In this document: one piece after another, positions 1 to 9,774 of the stretch
How the letters are laid out: every line of letters begins with the position of its first letter
How positions within the stretch are numbered: position 1 is the first letter of the stretch
Assembly: GCA_021018995.1 (NCBI GenBank)
Contig: CM037585.1
Span: forward strand, 84,792,646 to 84,856,645
Reading direction: 5' to 3'
Length of the DNA stretch: 64,000 nucleotides
From: Chloranthus sessilifolius
Taxonomy: Eukaryota; Streptophyta; Magnoliopsida; Chloranthales; Chloranthaceae
Program-made: the position numbers and the translations under genes
Notes under the pieces: model-generated
The model's database searches: none
What the model saw: the letters and a program-made list of their open reading frames with translations, nothing else
What the model was told of the DNA's origin: nothing

Positions 1-2049
1 AGCGCCTCGTACTCTATCTTCCCCTAGTGGTGAAGGACCTACTTGCTTAAGCCGATTTTGGGGATTTTATTTCCTGTCGCGCTGTGAGGGCTGACACGGC
101 CTATCTGAAATCCCTGATAGAGCGCTTTCACCCCGAGACCATGACGTTTCATATGGCCATGGCTGAGATGACCCTTACACCCACGGACTGGTCCATGATT
201 ACTGGGGTTCGCATTAGAGGGGTGCCAGTGACACCTACCCGCATGCCTGATAGGGAGGAGGTGACTCGGCTGATAGGGGCCTACCCAACCTCCGGGAACG
301 TTCGTGGTTCCGAAATCAGGTTATCTTGGCTGGTTGGTTTGTTCAAGCCTCATGAGTTAGTGGATCTAGGCCAGCCTGATGCGGCCATTTATCCCGAGCC
401 AGAGCGTGCACTAATGCTGGCCCGTATTTCTCTGTTATTCCTCTTGGGCAAGACTCTCCTTTCAAATACCAGCGGAGGGTGGGTCTCATTGTCCCTTCTC
501 AGTCTTATGGTGAACTGGGACACTGTGCATCAGTTTGATTGGGGCGGTGCTGGTTATGCGGTGCTCATGTCTAGCCTGGTACGAGCCGTACTTGGGGAGT
601 CCAGCTCCGTTGTGGGCTTTTGGCCTGCACTTGAGGTATTTTATCCTTTGGTCTCAGTTCGTCCGACTTTTCCTTTTTTGGCATATCTGTTTTTATCTGC
701 TTGCTTTCTCAGGTTTGGGGGTATCTACATTTCCAACCTGGTCGCCCTCTGCTTCTCTTCGAAGTTCCTACGTTCCCCCTTATGAGCAATTGGCACGTAA
801 ATCGCCGTCGGGACGCAGGAATGAAGCACCTGGAGTTAGGGCTGCGCTCTCAGTTTGATCTATTAATCCCTGAGCACGTATAACAATTTCTCTCTTTGCA
901 AATTTGATAGCTCTTTTATGTTGTGGGTTCTGACCAAATGTATATATCCCTCCTTTTTGTTGAGCAGGTCATCCTTGATCCCTACGGCGGATCCCCCTTC
1001 TGGAACCTGGCTGTAGGGGGCCCCTCTCATTTTTTGTTAGACCGACTCATTATTTTCTTCTATGGGTCCTGGTCTCGGGCCTATTACCTAGGAGAGAGGG
1101 TGGTTCATCAGTATCGTCCTCTCTTCGCCGGGCCCCAAGCTCCTCCGGCTGATGTATTAGCTCCTGAAGGCTCTACCGAAGTGCTTATCGCTCGCTTTCT
1201 CCACCACGAGGTCCCCATTGATGACCTTCTCTTTCCTGGGGGATATCAAATGAAGTATGAGTCTCTGCCCTATCATTCTCTGTTGCCCCGATTTGTGCCC
1301 TGTGCTAACTTTTTGGCTTTTGGTGGTCCGCGATCTCAAGTAATGTTCTTTCCTCTTTCTATTTAGCAGCCTTCCATATGATTACCTTGATTGCCCTGCA
1401 ATTTGAACCAAAAACTGTTTCTCTCTATAGTTTAGACAGGGTGACGATTCAGATGAGGGGGATGAGGCAGCTGCTCCCGGTGAGGCTACCGGTGCTGGAC
1501 CTTCCGACCCTTCCGGTGCTGGTGCTTCCGGCAGTTCGCCAGCTGAGGTCCAGGCGACTTTTAAGCGCTTGGACGATGCCTTTCTATTGGGTATGTGTGC
1601 CGATGTGGCTGAGAAGGCACGCATATCTGCTGAAGCTATTCGGATCCCACCCCCTTAGCTGATCCCTGGGTAATCTCTCCCTTGTTACCTTGCTCTTCTG
1701 TTTTCTTAGATCATGCCGACGACGTGTGTGACTGATACCTCTCTCTTTTTTTTCCGTGCAGGATTATGAGTCGACCATGAACCAAGCCGAATACTACCGC
1801 AACATTGTCGGGCTTAGGGAGGCTGAGGTGGTGAGTGAATACTGACTGCACCTAATCATTTTCTTATTTATTTTCTGCTAGTTTCCTTACCTGACGACCT
1901 TTTGTGTGTTTATGCAGCGTGCTTGTGAAAAGGAGTCGCACTCTCCACTCGGCCGCATCTCTAAGGCATGGACTCGAGTGGGGGAGACCCGTACTTTTCA
2001 AAGCGCGACCCGTCGCCTGAAGAAATCAAAGGGGGCTGCCCAGGACTAG
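1..2049 (+). pseudogene. Plant mobile domain (PMD) protein, 5'-truncated, intron-containing, decayed
   Basis: Recognised as the plant mobile domain ('aminotransferase-like', PF10536), the family of MAIN/MAIL1 and many transposon-borne homologues. Typical blocks are visible: LTPTDWSMITGVRIRG near the start, then FWPALE-VWGYLHF and PEH-VILDPYGG, each pair brought together by splicing. Six exons fit GT..AG introns, nearly all phase 0: up to 635, 713-877, 968-1339, 1431 (or 1440)-1658, 1762-1830 and 1918-2049 (stop TAG 2047). Exon 4 is an acidic, Gly/Ala/Ser-rich linker followed by a short helix. Exons 5-6 give a basic C-terminus (RRLKKSKGAAQD). The reading frame continues upstream to base 3, so the 5' end is outside the window. 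Damage: in-frame TAA at 48-50, and a TAG at 1656-1658 that no phase-0 donor avoids. Seen: the exons. Known: PMD genes are often transposon-borne. Inferred: it may be an antisense cargo gene of element A. Its biochemical function is unknown. Confidence 0.75.
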
Positions 2050-2455
2050 TTTATTTTCTGAAAATTTGAAAGAGTGAAACAGTTTAGACTCTGATTTATT
2101 GGGGATATGTAATAATTCTTTTTTTTTTTTGAAACAACAAATTTTTTTTGGATGGTTTTATAATTTTCATGGTTTATATGAATGCTTCGTTTGGTTATCT
2201 CTTTGCTTTTATGGTTTCTTTTTTCTTGGCATGAAGCGGGCCAGAGCCCCTCCAATGATGGGGTTGAGCCCGTATGAGATTCCCGTATACGACTACGGAT
2301 ATCGTGTCATCCGAGGGTTTCCCATGGGTGTGTGAGCGTCCCCGCCTGTGGGCTGCCCCGAGATAAAAAGTAGGCTAAGCGAAATCCGTTCCTCCCTTGG
2401 GGAAATAGAAAAGAATGGGCTAATGTGAGGGGAGCCACACTTCCCTACATTTTTA
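2050..2455. other. Non-coding gap after the PMD gene
   Basis: About 400 bases between the PMD stop codon and the palindrome array. It holds T-rich stretches and a 34-codon ORF (2231-2335) with no recognised relative. It probably includes the PMD 3' untranslated region. No polyadenylation signal stands out. Confidence 0.4.
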
Positions 2456-2626
2456 ATTTGGCGTATATATTATATACGCCTGGCAAAAATTTTGAAATTT
2501 TGCCTTGGCGTATATAATATATACGCCTGACAAAACATCTGACATGTTGCCTTGGCGTATATAATATATACACCTGGCAAAATATTTTAAAATTTTGCCT
2601 TGGCGTATATATTATATACGCCTCTT
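2456..2626. repeat. 47-bp tandem array of nested palindromes (3.6 copies)
   Basis: Four 21-bp dyads start at 2460, 2507, 2554 and 2602, spaced 47, 47 and 48 bp. Each is GGCGTATATA, one central T or A, then the complement TATATACGCC. The third has one changed base (ACACC). The spacers are dyads too: GGCAAAA facing TTTTGCC around an AT-rich centre. Copies 1 and 4 have a central T, copies 2 and 3 a central A. The array lies 177 bp upstream of the DUF7745 start codon and just upstream of a TATA-like sequence. A related dyad (CTTGCGT..ATACGCAAG) lies in the LTR of Tat element B at 60806-60830. Confidence 0.9.
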
Positions 2627-2647
2627 ATAATTGGGCTCGACGGGTTC

Positions 2648-2657
2648 TTTATAACCC
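2648..2657 (+). promoter_or_regulatory. TATA-like box upstream of the DUF7745 gene
   Basis: TTTATAACCC lies about 145 bp before the ATG at 2803 and 22 bp after the palindrome array. Spacing and direction suit a core promoter for the downstream gene. This is a sequence match only. Confidence 0.4.
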
Positions 2658-2802
2658 AAACCTGGCCCTCTTTGCTTCCCTTTTCACCCAGGCTTGGCCT
2701 TTTTGCCCCTCTTTTTCCTTTCTCTTCTCTCTCCTCTTTTTTTCCGAGTGGATCTGTCGCCCTTCATTGGCTAATTTCCATAAAGACCAACTTTGTAAGT
2801 TC

Positions 2803-4320
2803 ATGGACCCGCTTCCCAAGAATGGCCCAAATTCTCATACGGAGGCTGGGGCTAGTATACTTCCTTGTTTGGACCCGGGGCCCAATTTTTCGCAAAAATA
2901 GTGTGATAGCTTGGCCGAGGGTGACCTCGCTATTCTGGATCGCCTCGGGTTATCCTGCCTTTCCTCCCTCCTTGTTATTCCTCCATTGCCCAATCTCTTG
3001 CAAGCGGCTTTGGCGGCGTGGGACCATAGGGCCCACGTCTTCAAATTTGGGTCTAGGGAGCTTACCCCAACCTTGGAAGAGCTAGCCTCTATTACTGGCT
3101 TGACGATGCATCGGGGGACTTGCCAAAGTGGTACCCAGACCGGGGTATGCAAAGGAGGTCCACGCGATTCTTGGTTTGAAAAGGGGTGAGTATGAGAAGG
3201 GCTTCGCCGGAGGGCCCACCAGGTGCTCGGTGAAATTCCTGAGAGAACTTTTCGGCAACTCGAGTCTCCAAAAGTTGCCTATCCATGATCCTTTCAATGT
3301 AAAGGCCTTTGCCCTTTATTTGCTGTCGGAAGTTCTCTTCTTTACTAGGGGCGAGACATTTTCCCTCGGGTTATGTGATCTCTTGATTAAATTGGAGGGA
3401 GGTCATTCACTGGTGCACCTGGTTCTGGCTAAGATGTATCGGGGCCTGGATGCCTCTGCCTCGGGCCGGGTCGGGATCCTTAGAGGGAGTCCACTCCTTA
3501 TTCAGATTTGGCTAGGAGAGAATTTGGCTGTCATGGGGCCCATTCCGAGATTTTGCTTGGTAAGAGGGGATGTGGCTCCAGGCTTTATGATCTGGTTCTC
3601 GAGATTGCCCCGTGGGAGCATCGAGGAACTGAGCCTATGGCTATCCGACGCGGAGTTGATCTGGCAACTTCCCTGGCTGGATGGCACCTTTCTGATTGTC
3701 CGCTCTCGGGATTGTGAGGGTATCACGCTTTTGGGGTTGACTGGTAGTACCTACTATTTTCCATCTCGAGTGCTCCGCCAATTCGGATATACCCAACACG
3801 TGCCATGCACTGTGACGCCGCCCTTGTGCTCTCTGATATTCTCTCGGGGTTCTCTCAGTGACCTAGACCGCATAGCAGCCCTCTGGGAAACCTGCCAATC
3901 GGTGCATATGTGCTGCTTAGTTCAGGGGGCGTCCTCTCTTCTGATTACGAGGTTTGGTTGGCATCTGAGGGCTTACCTGTCCCTAACCCGGTTTTGGTAG
4001 ATGCGATAGAGACAAGACCCTGGCCATACAAGGAAACGATGCTCGGGACTAGGATTGAGTCTCATTCTATAGAGAAGCTGGCTTTGAATGAGGCTTTGGG
4101 GAAGGAAAGGGCCAGAGCTGAGATGGCGGAGGTGAGAGTTGCTACGGCCGAGAGTGAGGTTCTTCGGTTGACTGGGCTTTTGACTGAGTCTCGCAGTGTA
4201 GCTAACGCTTCGCGGAGGAGGCAGAAGAGTCTTCATGGTAGGTGGATGACTGATCGAAATGCCCGTGAGGACTCTCTTCTTGCAGAGATCAGTGCTTTGA
4301 AGCGTGGTTCCGGCCCCTGA
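2803..4320 (+). pseudogene. DUF7745-type plant protein with C-terminal coiled coil, decayed
   Basis: Starts at ATG 2803 and reads as one exon of about 500 codons. The family signature is the N-terminal block FGSRELTPTLEELASITGL, typical of the DUF7745/PMD-like proteins common in plant repeat annotations. The middle (about codons 120-370) is the globular DUF7745 region, ending near SSDYEVWLASEG. The last 100 or so residues are Glu/Ala/Arg/Leu-rich heptads (coiled coil), ending KRGSGP. Damage: in-frame TAG at 2899-2901, a frameshift near 3113-3117 and another near 3925-3929. Both shifts fall on runs of five G. Function unknown. Inferred to be related to the PMD gene upstream and possibly carried antisense by Tat element A, whose integrase gene converges on it. 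Confidence 0.7.
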
Positions 4321-4558
4321 CCTGTTCCTGCACATACCATAGATCATAGACACAGAGAGGGGGGGCTGATGCCCCTCAACAGAGATCTCCTTCCTTTTTT
4401 GGGTTGTTTTTTTTTTTTTTTTTTTTAATACTTGTACAAATGGCAGAAAGTAGAAAGTGTGTCATGTTATCTTTTTGGGACATGACACTTCATACGTGAT
4501 GCTTGTAAGAAAAGAAATGAAATCTGCTATATATACATATATATTTTTTTTTTGGTGT
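4321..4558. other. Non-coding, T-rich stretch
   Basis: Lies between the DUF7745 stop and the 62-bp array. It has a T run near 4407-4427 and AT-rich sequence. Read on the minus strand, part of it weakly resembles the end of element B's first 3' segment (15600-15680), which would put it inside element A's 3' region. Confidence 0.4.
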
Positions 4559-4890
4559 TCAAATTTTCTTCCATACGTCTCGCAACGTAAGGCTTTTTAT
4601 GGAAAAGGAAAATCTATTATCTTTTTTTTTGAAAATTTTCTCCGACACAGTGTGAGGCTTTTTATGGAAAAGGAAAATCTATTATCTTTTTGAAAATTTT
4701 CTTCTACATAGTGTGAGGCTTTTTATGGAAAAGGAAAATCTATTATCGTTTTTTGAACTTTTCTCCTACACAGTGTGAGGCTTTTTATGGAGAAGGAAAA
4801 TCTTTTATCTTATTTGAAAATTTTCTCCTACATAGTGTGAGGCTTTTTATGGGAAGGGAAAATTTATTATCCTTTTGGAAATTTTTCTCC
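4559..4890. repeat. 62-bp tandem repeat, five copies
   Basis: The core GGCTTTTTATGG recurs at 4591, 4656, 4717, 4779 and 4841 (spacings 65, 61, 62, 62). Each unit also holds GAAAATTTTCTCC..ACA..GTGTGA and AAAGGAAAATCTATTATC. Two open frames across the array arise from the repeat and are not genes. The array lies in the presumed 3' region of element A. Confidence 0.9.
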
Positions 4891-5214
4891 TTTTCTCCCT
4901 CTCCCTTTTGTGATGTCGGTATTTACAAGGCCAACTGGTGGGTCCTTTTTTTAGCATGGCTGAACCCTATTTATGAGGCTCCAGTTTTTCTTTTTAAACA
5001 TGGATAGGTCAGCTTCCCCGAGATTGATTGGTCTTCTACCTTTACCTTTGGTCATGTCCCAGACGACGCGGTAGAGACGACATACCCAATCGAGATCCGA
5101 TCCAATTTTTAACGTGAGCGGCCCAGCAAAGGGGAGAAGAGGCTCAAGGGGTCCAGGCTAAAATAGGCGGGCCAGAACAGATCCTCTCCTAATCTCTATT
5201 TCTTTGACATTTTT
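4891..5214 (-). other. 3' non-coding region of element A
   Basis: No gene seen. On the minus strand it aligns by eye with element B around 15310-15500: shared pieces are the GGGCCGCTCA block and a GGTAAAAGGTAGAAGA-like block. It therefore belongs to the Tat element body downstream of integrase. Confidence 0.55.
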
Positions 5215-5400
5215 ACTCACAGCGCCCAAGATGGGTTTTCACCATGCCTGTCATCCCTATTTTTACCCGTAGCGCCCTTTCGGGTTTTCACCACGTCCAT
5301 GGGTTTTCTCTCTTACCCCAGGTGCCTTTTCAGGTTTTCACCTAGTCCGCGTGAGTTCACTATTTTTACCCGTGGTGCCCTTGTGGGTTTTCACCACGTC
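5215..5400 (-). repeat. About 50-bp tandem repeat in element A 3' region, four copies
   Basis: Units carry TTTTTACCCGTAGCGCCC then GGGTTTTCACCACGTCC. The TTTTCAC cores fall near 5235, 5284, 5334 and 5389. Reverse-complemented, this is the same unit as in element B at 15041-15230 (GTGAAAACC..AAAAGG..GGGTAAAAA), so the array is an ancestral feature of this Tat family. Confidence 0.85.
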
Positions 5401-6060
5401 CATCTTACTTTGAACTCAAAATAATTTTTTTCTTTTTTCTCTCTTTCTTTTTTTTAGAACCAGAAAGCCACGACATGGACAAAGATTCTATCGTAACCGG
5501 CTGGATGGGGTTCTGGTGTCTTCTCATGACTCGGCTCATGTTGACTTAACAGATAATATGACTGCTTGAGAACCTACAAAGAGAGCTTCCTTCAGGGTGT
5601 AGCTTGGTCGTGGCTAGGGTTTGGATTTTGATGATATGTTGGGTTTTAAAAGGGTTTCCTTGATACGGCTTCAGTTTTCTCAACATACTTTCTTCCTTGG
5701 GGGCTTCTACTGTACATGCCCCGTGATTCTTCTACACACACATTTTTTATTATTCTTTTTCCTCCATTTAAGGTAATCTCTTTTTGAGGTTTCGCTTTTC
5801 TTGATTTTTTTGGATTTGATAGTAACTCTATACTCATGTATCTTTCCTCTCTCCCTCTTTTTTTGGTATATGTACACGTATATTTTTTTTAGGGGGAAAG
5901 GGTTTATTGAAAGAAAGGCCCAGGCTCAAATGGGGTAGCAAAGGATATCATCATTTTTAGGGATGCTTTTGGGCTACTGTGCTTGGAATAATGGCCTCTT
6001 TTGGATGATTCTTAAGCAGTCACGTATCTGTTTCATCAATACTTACCTTATCATTATAGA
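5401..6060 (-). other. 3' untranslated region of element A next to integrase
   Basis: Non-coding. On the minus strand it follows the integrase stop codon at 6061. It contains pyrimidine runs and a block found in element B just after its integrase (around 14400-14520: repeated 'AAAG..CCC..AAAATGAT' words and GAGGTCATC). No ORF here is supported. Confidence 0.6.
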
Positions 6061-7493
6061 CTAAGAGTAGAACCGTCGGACGTATCCAGTGTTGATGGGC
6101 TCAGGAAGATGATCTCCGTCCATGATGGCGAGGCGGATGGCATATCTCGGCAACACCTCTAAAATGACGTAAGGTCCTTCGCAATTTGGCTTAAACTTTC
6201 CTTTTCGATCGGCATGGAGGGAAGGGAAGATCTTCTTCAGCACAGTGTCTCCTACCTTTAGAACTCGACCGCGGACACGTTTATTGTAAGCGCGTGCGAT
6301 TCTCCCCTGGTAAACTTGAGCGTGGCATAAGGCTAGGAGTCACTTCTCTTCCAATAAGTTTAATTATTCAAAGCAGGATCTCTCTCTCTCTACTTCGGGT
6401 AAGCCTGATTCCATGAGGATTCAGAGCGAGGGTACTTCAACCTCTATCGGGAGGACGGCCTCGGTTCCATACACAAGGGAGAATGGTGTTGCCCTGTAGT
6501 GGTACAGATCGATGTTCAATAGGCCCAAAGAGCGAAGGGTAACTGCTCGCTCTAATCATTGTAAGTGACTACCATCTTCTCTCGAATGCAGACTAGAGTT
6601 TTGTTGGTCGCCTCTACAGCTCCGTTCGTCTGAGGCCTATATGGGGATGATCGATAATGCTTGATCCGAAACTGCTCACACAAGACCTGGATGCGCCTAT
6701 TAGCGAAATTAGTGCCATTATCAGTGATGATATCATTGGGCACGCCGTATCTGCAAATGATGTTGTTCTTGATGAACTTCTCAATATGATTGGCCGTGAT
6801 GTTGGCATATGACGCCGCTTCTACCCACTTGGTGAAGTATTCAATGGCGACGAGGATGAATCGATGTCTGTTTGATGCCTTCCGATTAATCATTCCGACA
6901 ACGTCAAGGTCCCAAGTAGCAAATGGCCAAGGAGTGGTAATGCAGTGATGATCAATGGCAGGAGCATGTATCAGACTAGAGTGTTCTTGACACTTGTAGC
7001 ATTTTTGGACATGTTTGCAGCAATCTGATTCTATGGTGGTCCAAAAGTATCCCTGTCGTAGGATTTTCTTAGCGAGCATGTGACCGCTGACGTGGGCTCC
7101 GCATACACCCTCATGGATTTCTTTCATAATATTGACAGCTTCACTTTTGGTGAGGCACCTGAGTAAGATGTTATTGTATGATCGCTTGTAGAGACATTCC
7201 CCGCAAATGACGTAGCCTGCCGCTAAACGTTGAATGGTGCGTCGATCTGTCTTGGATGTACCCTCTGGGAAAGTTAGGGTCTCGAGGAAATTCTTGATAT
7301 CTGAGAACCAAGGTGGCTCGTCATCAGGCTTTGTAGGTTCCTCAACCTGGAGGCAGAAGGCCGGCTCATTCCTCTGCTTGATCATGATCGGCTTCATCTC
7401 AACACCATAAGGGATTTCAATCATTGACGCCAAAGTTGCTAATGCGTTGGCAAAGTGATTCCTTATCCGGGGAACGTATGAGAAAGTCATATC
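6061..7493 (-). pseudogene. Element A integrase (HHCC, DDE core, C-terminal part)
   Basis: The minus-strand reading holds the zinc-binding H..H..C..C region (HEGVCGAHVSGHMLAKK, then CCKHVQKCYKCQ). The DDE core follows: WDLDVVGMI (first Asp), DIITDNGTNF (second Asp) and NGAVEATNKT (Glu). The C-terminal piece at 6061-6243 (IFPSLHADRKGKFKPNCEG) holds the GPY-like motif, which binds DNA and positions the 3' ends. The N-terminal part still carries the end of the second RNase H (FSYVPRIRNHFANALATLAS). The frame is broken by TGA at 6552-6554 and disrupted between 6244 and 6551. Integrase joins retrotransposon cDNA to chromosomal DNA in the nucleus. All three acidic residues survive, but the reading frame does not. 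Confidence 0.9.
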
Positions 7494-7830
7494 TTAGAAG
7501 CAAGCTATCAGATCCTCGAGGTGTTCATGATAGGGGATCAGTTTCTCATCTTTCGTCTTCCAGTCACCATTCATCTGGCATATGATTAACTGTGAATCGC
7601 CAAATACTCGGAGGTGAGTTACATTCAGATCGACAGCTGCCTGTAGACCAGCGGCGCAAACTTCATACTCAACCATATTGTTAGTGCAGGGAAAGTTGAG
7701 CTTGATAGAGATCGGTACATGGGATCCTTTTGGTGAAATTAGGATGGCGCCAACTCCTTAGCCCTTGACATGTGATGCTCCGTCAAAGTGCATTACCCAT
7801 GACTCTTCTGCCTCTTCTGTATCATCTTCT
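7494..7830 (-). pseudogene. Element A second RNase H (archaeal-type, aRNH)
   Basis: The run WVMHFDGASHVKG, NNMVEYEVCAAGLQAAVDL and LRVFGDSQLIICQ is the archaeal-type RNase H found between RNase H and integrase in Tat/Ogre elements. The acidic residues in FDGAS, EYE and GDS match its active site. The enzyme cuts RNA in RNA-DNA hybrids during reverse transcription. Two in-frame TAA codons (7758-7760 and 7494-7496) break it. Both could come from a Gln codon by one C-to-T change. This domain is the main reason for assigning A to the Tat lineage. Confidence 0.88.
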
Positions 7831-9125
7831 GTCATGAACAGGATGTCCTCATCGTGGAATTCAATCTTTAGAGGCTCGTAGTCAGGCAGAGGGTTCTCAA
7901 CAAGATGATCAGCGAGCACCTGCCCCTTGATCAATTTCTGAGTGACGTACGTGATGTCGAATTCAGATAATAAAAGTTTCCATTGTACAGTTCGGCCAGT
8001 GAGAGGAGGTTTCTCGAATAGGTACTTCAATGGATCCATCCATGCTAGAAGTAGAACGGCTTGGGATAACATGTAGTGTCGAAGTCTTTAAGTAGCCCAG
8101 AGGAGCGCTAGGCATGCCTTCTCCAGATGAGTGTAGCGCGTCTTATAATCAGTGAACTTCTTGCTCAAGTAGTAGATGGCCTGCTCTCTTCTTCCTGTCT
8201 CATCATGCTGTCATAGCACACAACCCATGGAAAACTCTGTCGTGGACAGGTACATTATCAGGGGTCTACCAGGTACAGGTGGTACCAATACTGGAGGATT
8301 TAGGAGGTAACCCTTGATCTTGTCAAATGCAGCTTGGCAGTCATCATTCCACTCAACTGGTGAATCCTTTCTTAGTAGTTTGAAGATCGGTGGTGTGCAT
8401 ATCGGAGTTAACTGTGCAATGAACCGACTGATGTACTAGATTCTGCCTAAAAAGCCTCTGACCTCTTTCTCTGTAGACGGTGGTGGCATTTCAGTGATGG
8501 CCTTGATCTTAGTTGGATCGACCTCGATCCCTCTCCTACTGACAATAAAGCCTAATAGTTTTCTTGACATAGCGCCGAATGCACACTTTTGGGGATTCAA
8601 TTGCAACCTGTACTTTCTCAACCTCTCGAACAACTTCTGATGGTTTACCAAGTGGTCATCCCTTTCCGGCGATTTAGCAATCATATCATCGACATACACT
8701 TTGATCTCTCGGTGCATCATGTCGTGGAATCGGGCCGTCATTGCTCTCTGGTAAGATGCCCCAACATTCTTGAGCCCGAATGGCATCACTTTGTAGCAGA
8801 AGGTACCCCAGGGAGTGAAGAACGTAGTCTTTTCTCGGTCGGCCTCTGCCATCTTAATCTAATTGTAGCTCGAGAACCCATCCATGAATGAGAGCATTCC
8901 GTGCTTAGCAGTGTTATCGATCAAGATATCGATGTGGGGTAATGGAAAATCATCCTTAGGGCTTACCCTATTGAGATTTCGAAAATCAATGCACATTCGA
9001 ACCTTCCCATCCTTCTTTGGTACGGGGACGATATTGGTCAGCCATTGCGGGTACTTGGATACCATGAGGAAACTTACGTCAAACTGCTTAATGACCTCAT
9101 CCTTCACCTTCAACATCCATTCAGG
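7758..9125 (-). pseudogene. Element A reverse transcriptase and RNase H
   Basis: RT is clear: VPKKDGKVRMCIDFRNLN, DDFPLPHIDILID, TPWGTFCYKVMPFGLKNVGA and the catalytic KVYVDDMIAKS, followed by thumb sequences ending EKEVRGFLGRI. RNase H follows: ECQAAFDKIK-like, MYLSTTEFSMG, YYLSKKFTDY and PLKYLFEKPPLTGR. Stops lie at 8859-8861 (TAG), 8436-8438 (TAG), about 8090 (TAA) and in the TGA near 8208. At least three of these equal a Gln codon with a single transition. RT copies genomic RNA into cDNA in the virus-like particle. The copy cannot make a full enzyme. Confidence 0.92.
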
Positions 9126-9599
9126 TCAGAGGCGTCTCAGCTTCTGTTTAACCGGCTTAAAATTAGGGTAGAGTGGCAGCTCATGCTCAACCAGATCGGT
9201 ATCCAAACCAGGCATGTCTTCATACGACCATGCGAAGATGTCTTGGTATGACAAAAGAAAGTCTATCATACCCTTTCCCTCCGTAGGGGACAGCAATGTT
9301 CCGATTTTAGTGATTCTAGGAGCTTCCTTGGTGCCCAAATTGACGTCCTCTGTTTCTTCGACGATCAGTGTCGGGCCATGCTCAAAATCGGCAAATTGTT
9401 TGAGGAGCTCATTGGGGAGATCATAGATTTGACCTTCCTCGTCCAGACTCGTGACTCCTACCTCTTCTTGTATTTCTACAGGAAAGGGGTCGGCTTCACA
9501 TGGGACGGGTATCACAACATCATTTTTAATTTTATTGGGAATTTTAAAGGAAAATATTTTTGGAATTTGTATTTTTTTCATTTTTATGGTTTTTTGCAA
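9126..9599 (-). pseudogene. Element A pol segment before RT
   Basis: Open for 157 codons on the minus strand and ending at TGA 9126-9128, directly before RT. The C-terminal part (DIFAWSYEDMPGLDTDLVEH..LPLYPNFKPVKQKLRRL) is the conserved lead-in to gypsy RT. The N-terminal part is acidic. The stop replaces what is usually an Arg or Gln codon at the junction to PEW. The first 30 or so residues are Lys/Ile-rich and may be intron or non-coding sequence read in frame. Confidence 0.75.
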
Positions 9600-9774
9600 T
9601 TTTTCGGAGGTTAGCCCCTGGCGAGGTGGATCTCTATATATACAGGGTAGAGTGTCCCAGAGGCTAACTTCACTTTTTACAGGTTATTTTTTTTGGAGAG
9701 TCGGTGCCGTATTCATGGCTTTTGGTGGCTCCCAGGAGTTGGGGCAAAGATGCCCAGTTACTTACCTACGAGGC
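9600..9774 (-). other. Possible intron or gap between G-patch segment and RT segment
   Basis: No conserved coding is visible. A strong minus-strand donor (CGTAG/GTAAGT, donor bases at 9765-9760) lies at the upstream edge. No equally good acceptor was found. Ogre-type relatives are known to have an intron between protease and RT. Confidence 0.35.

Noticed and set aside
4457-5007. Two open frames rich in Phe, Leu and Lys across the 62-bp array
   Set aside because: The peptides simply repeat with the DNA units (LFMEKENLLSF) and match no family.
5215-5400. Regular repeats considered as a possible CRISPR array
   Set aside because: Units are degenerate and adjacent without unique spacers, the same array occurs in a sister retroelement, and the DNA is plant nuclear.
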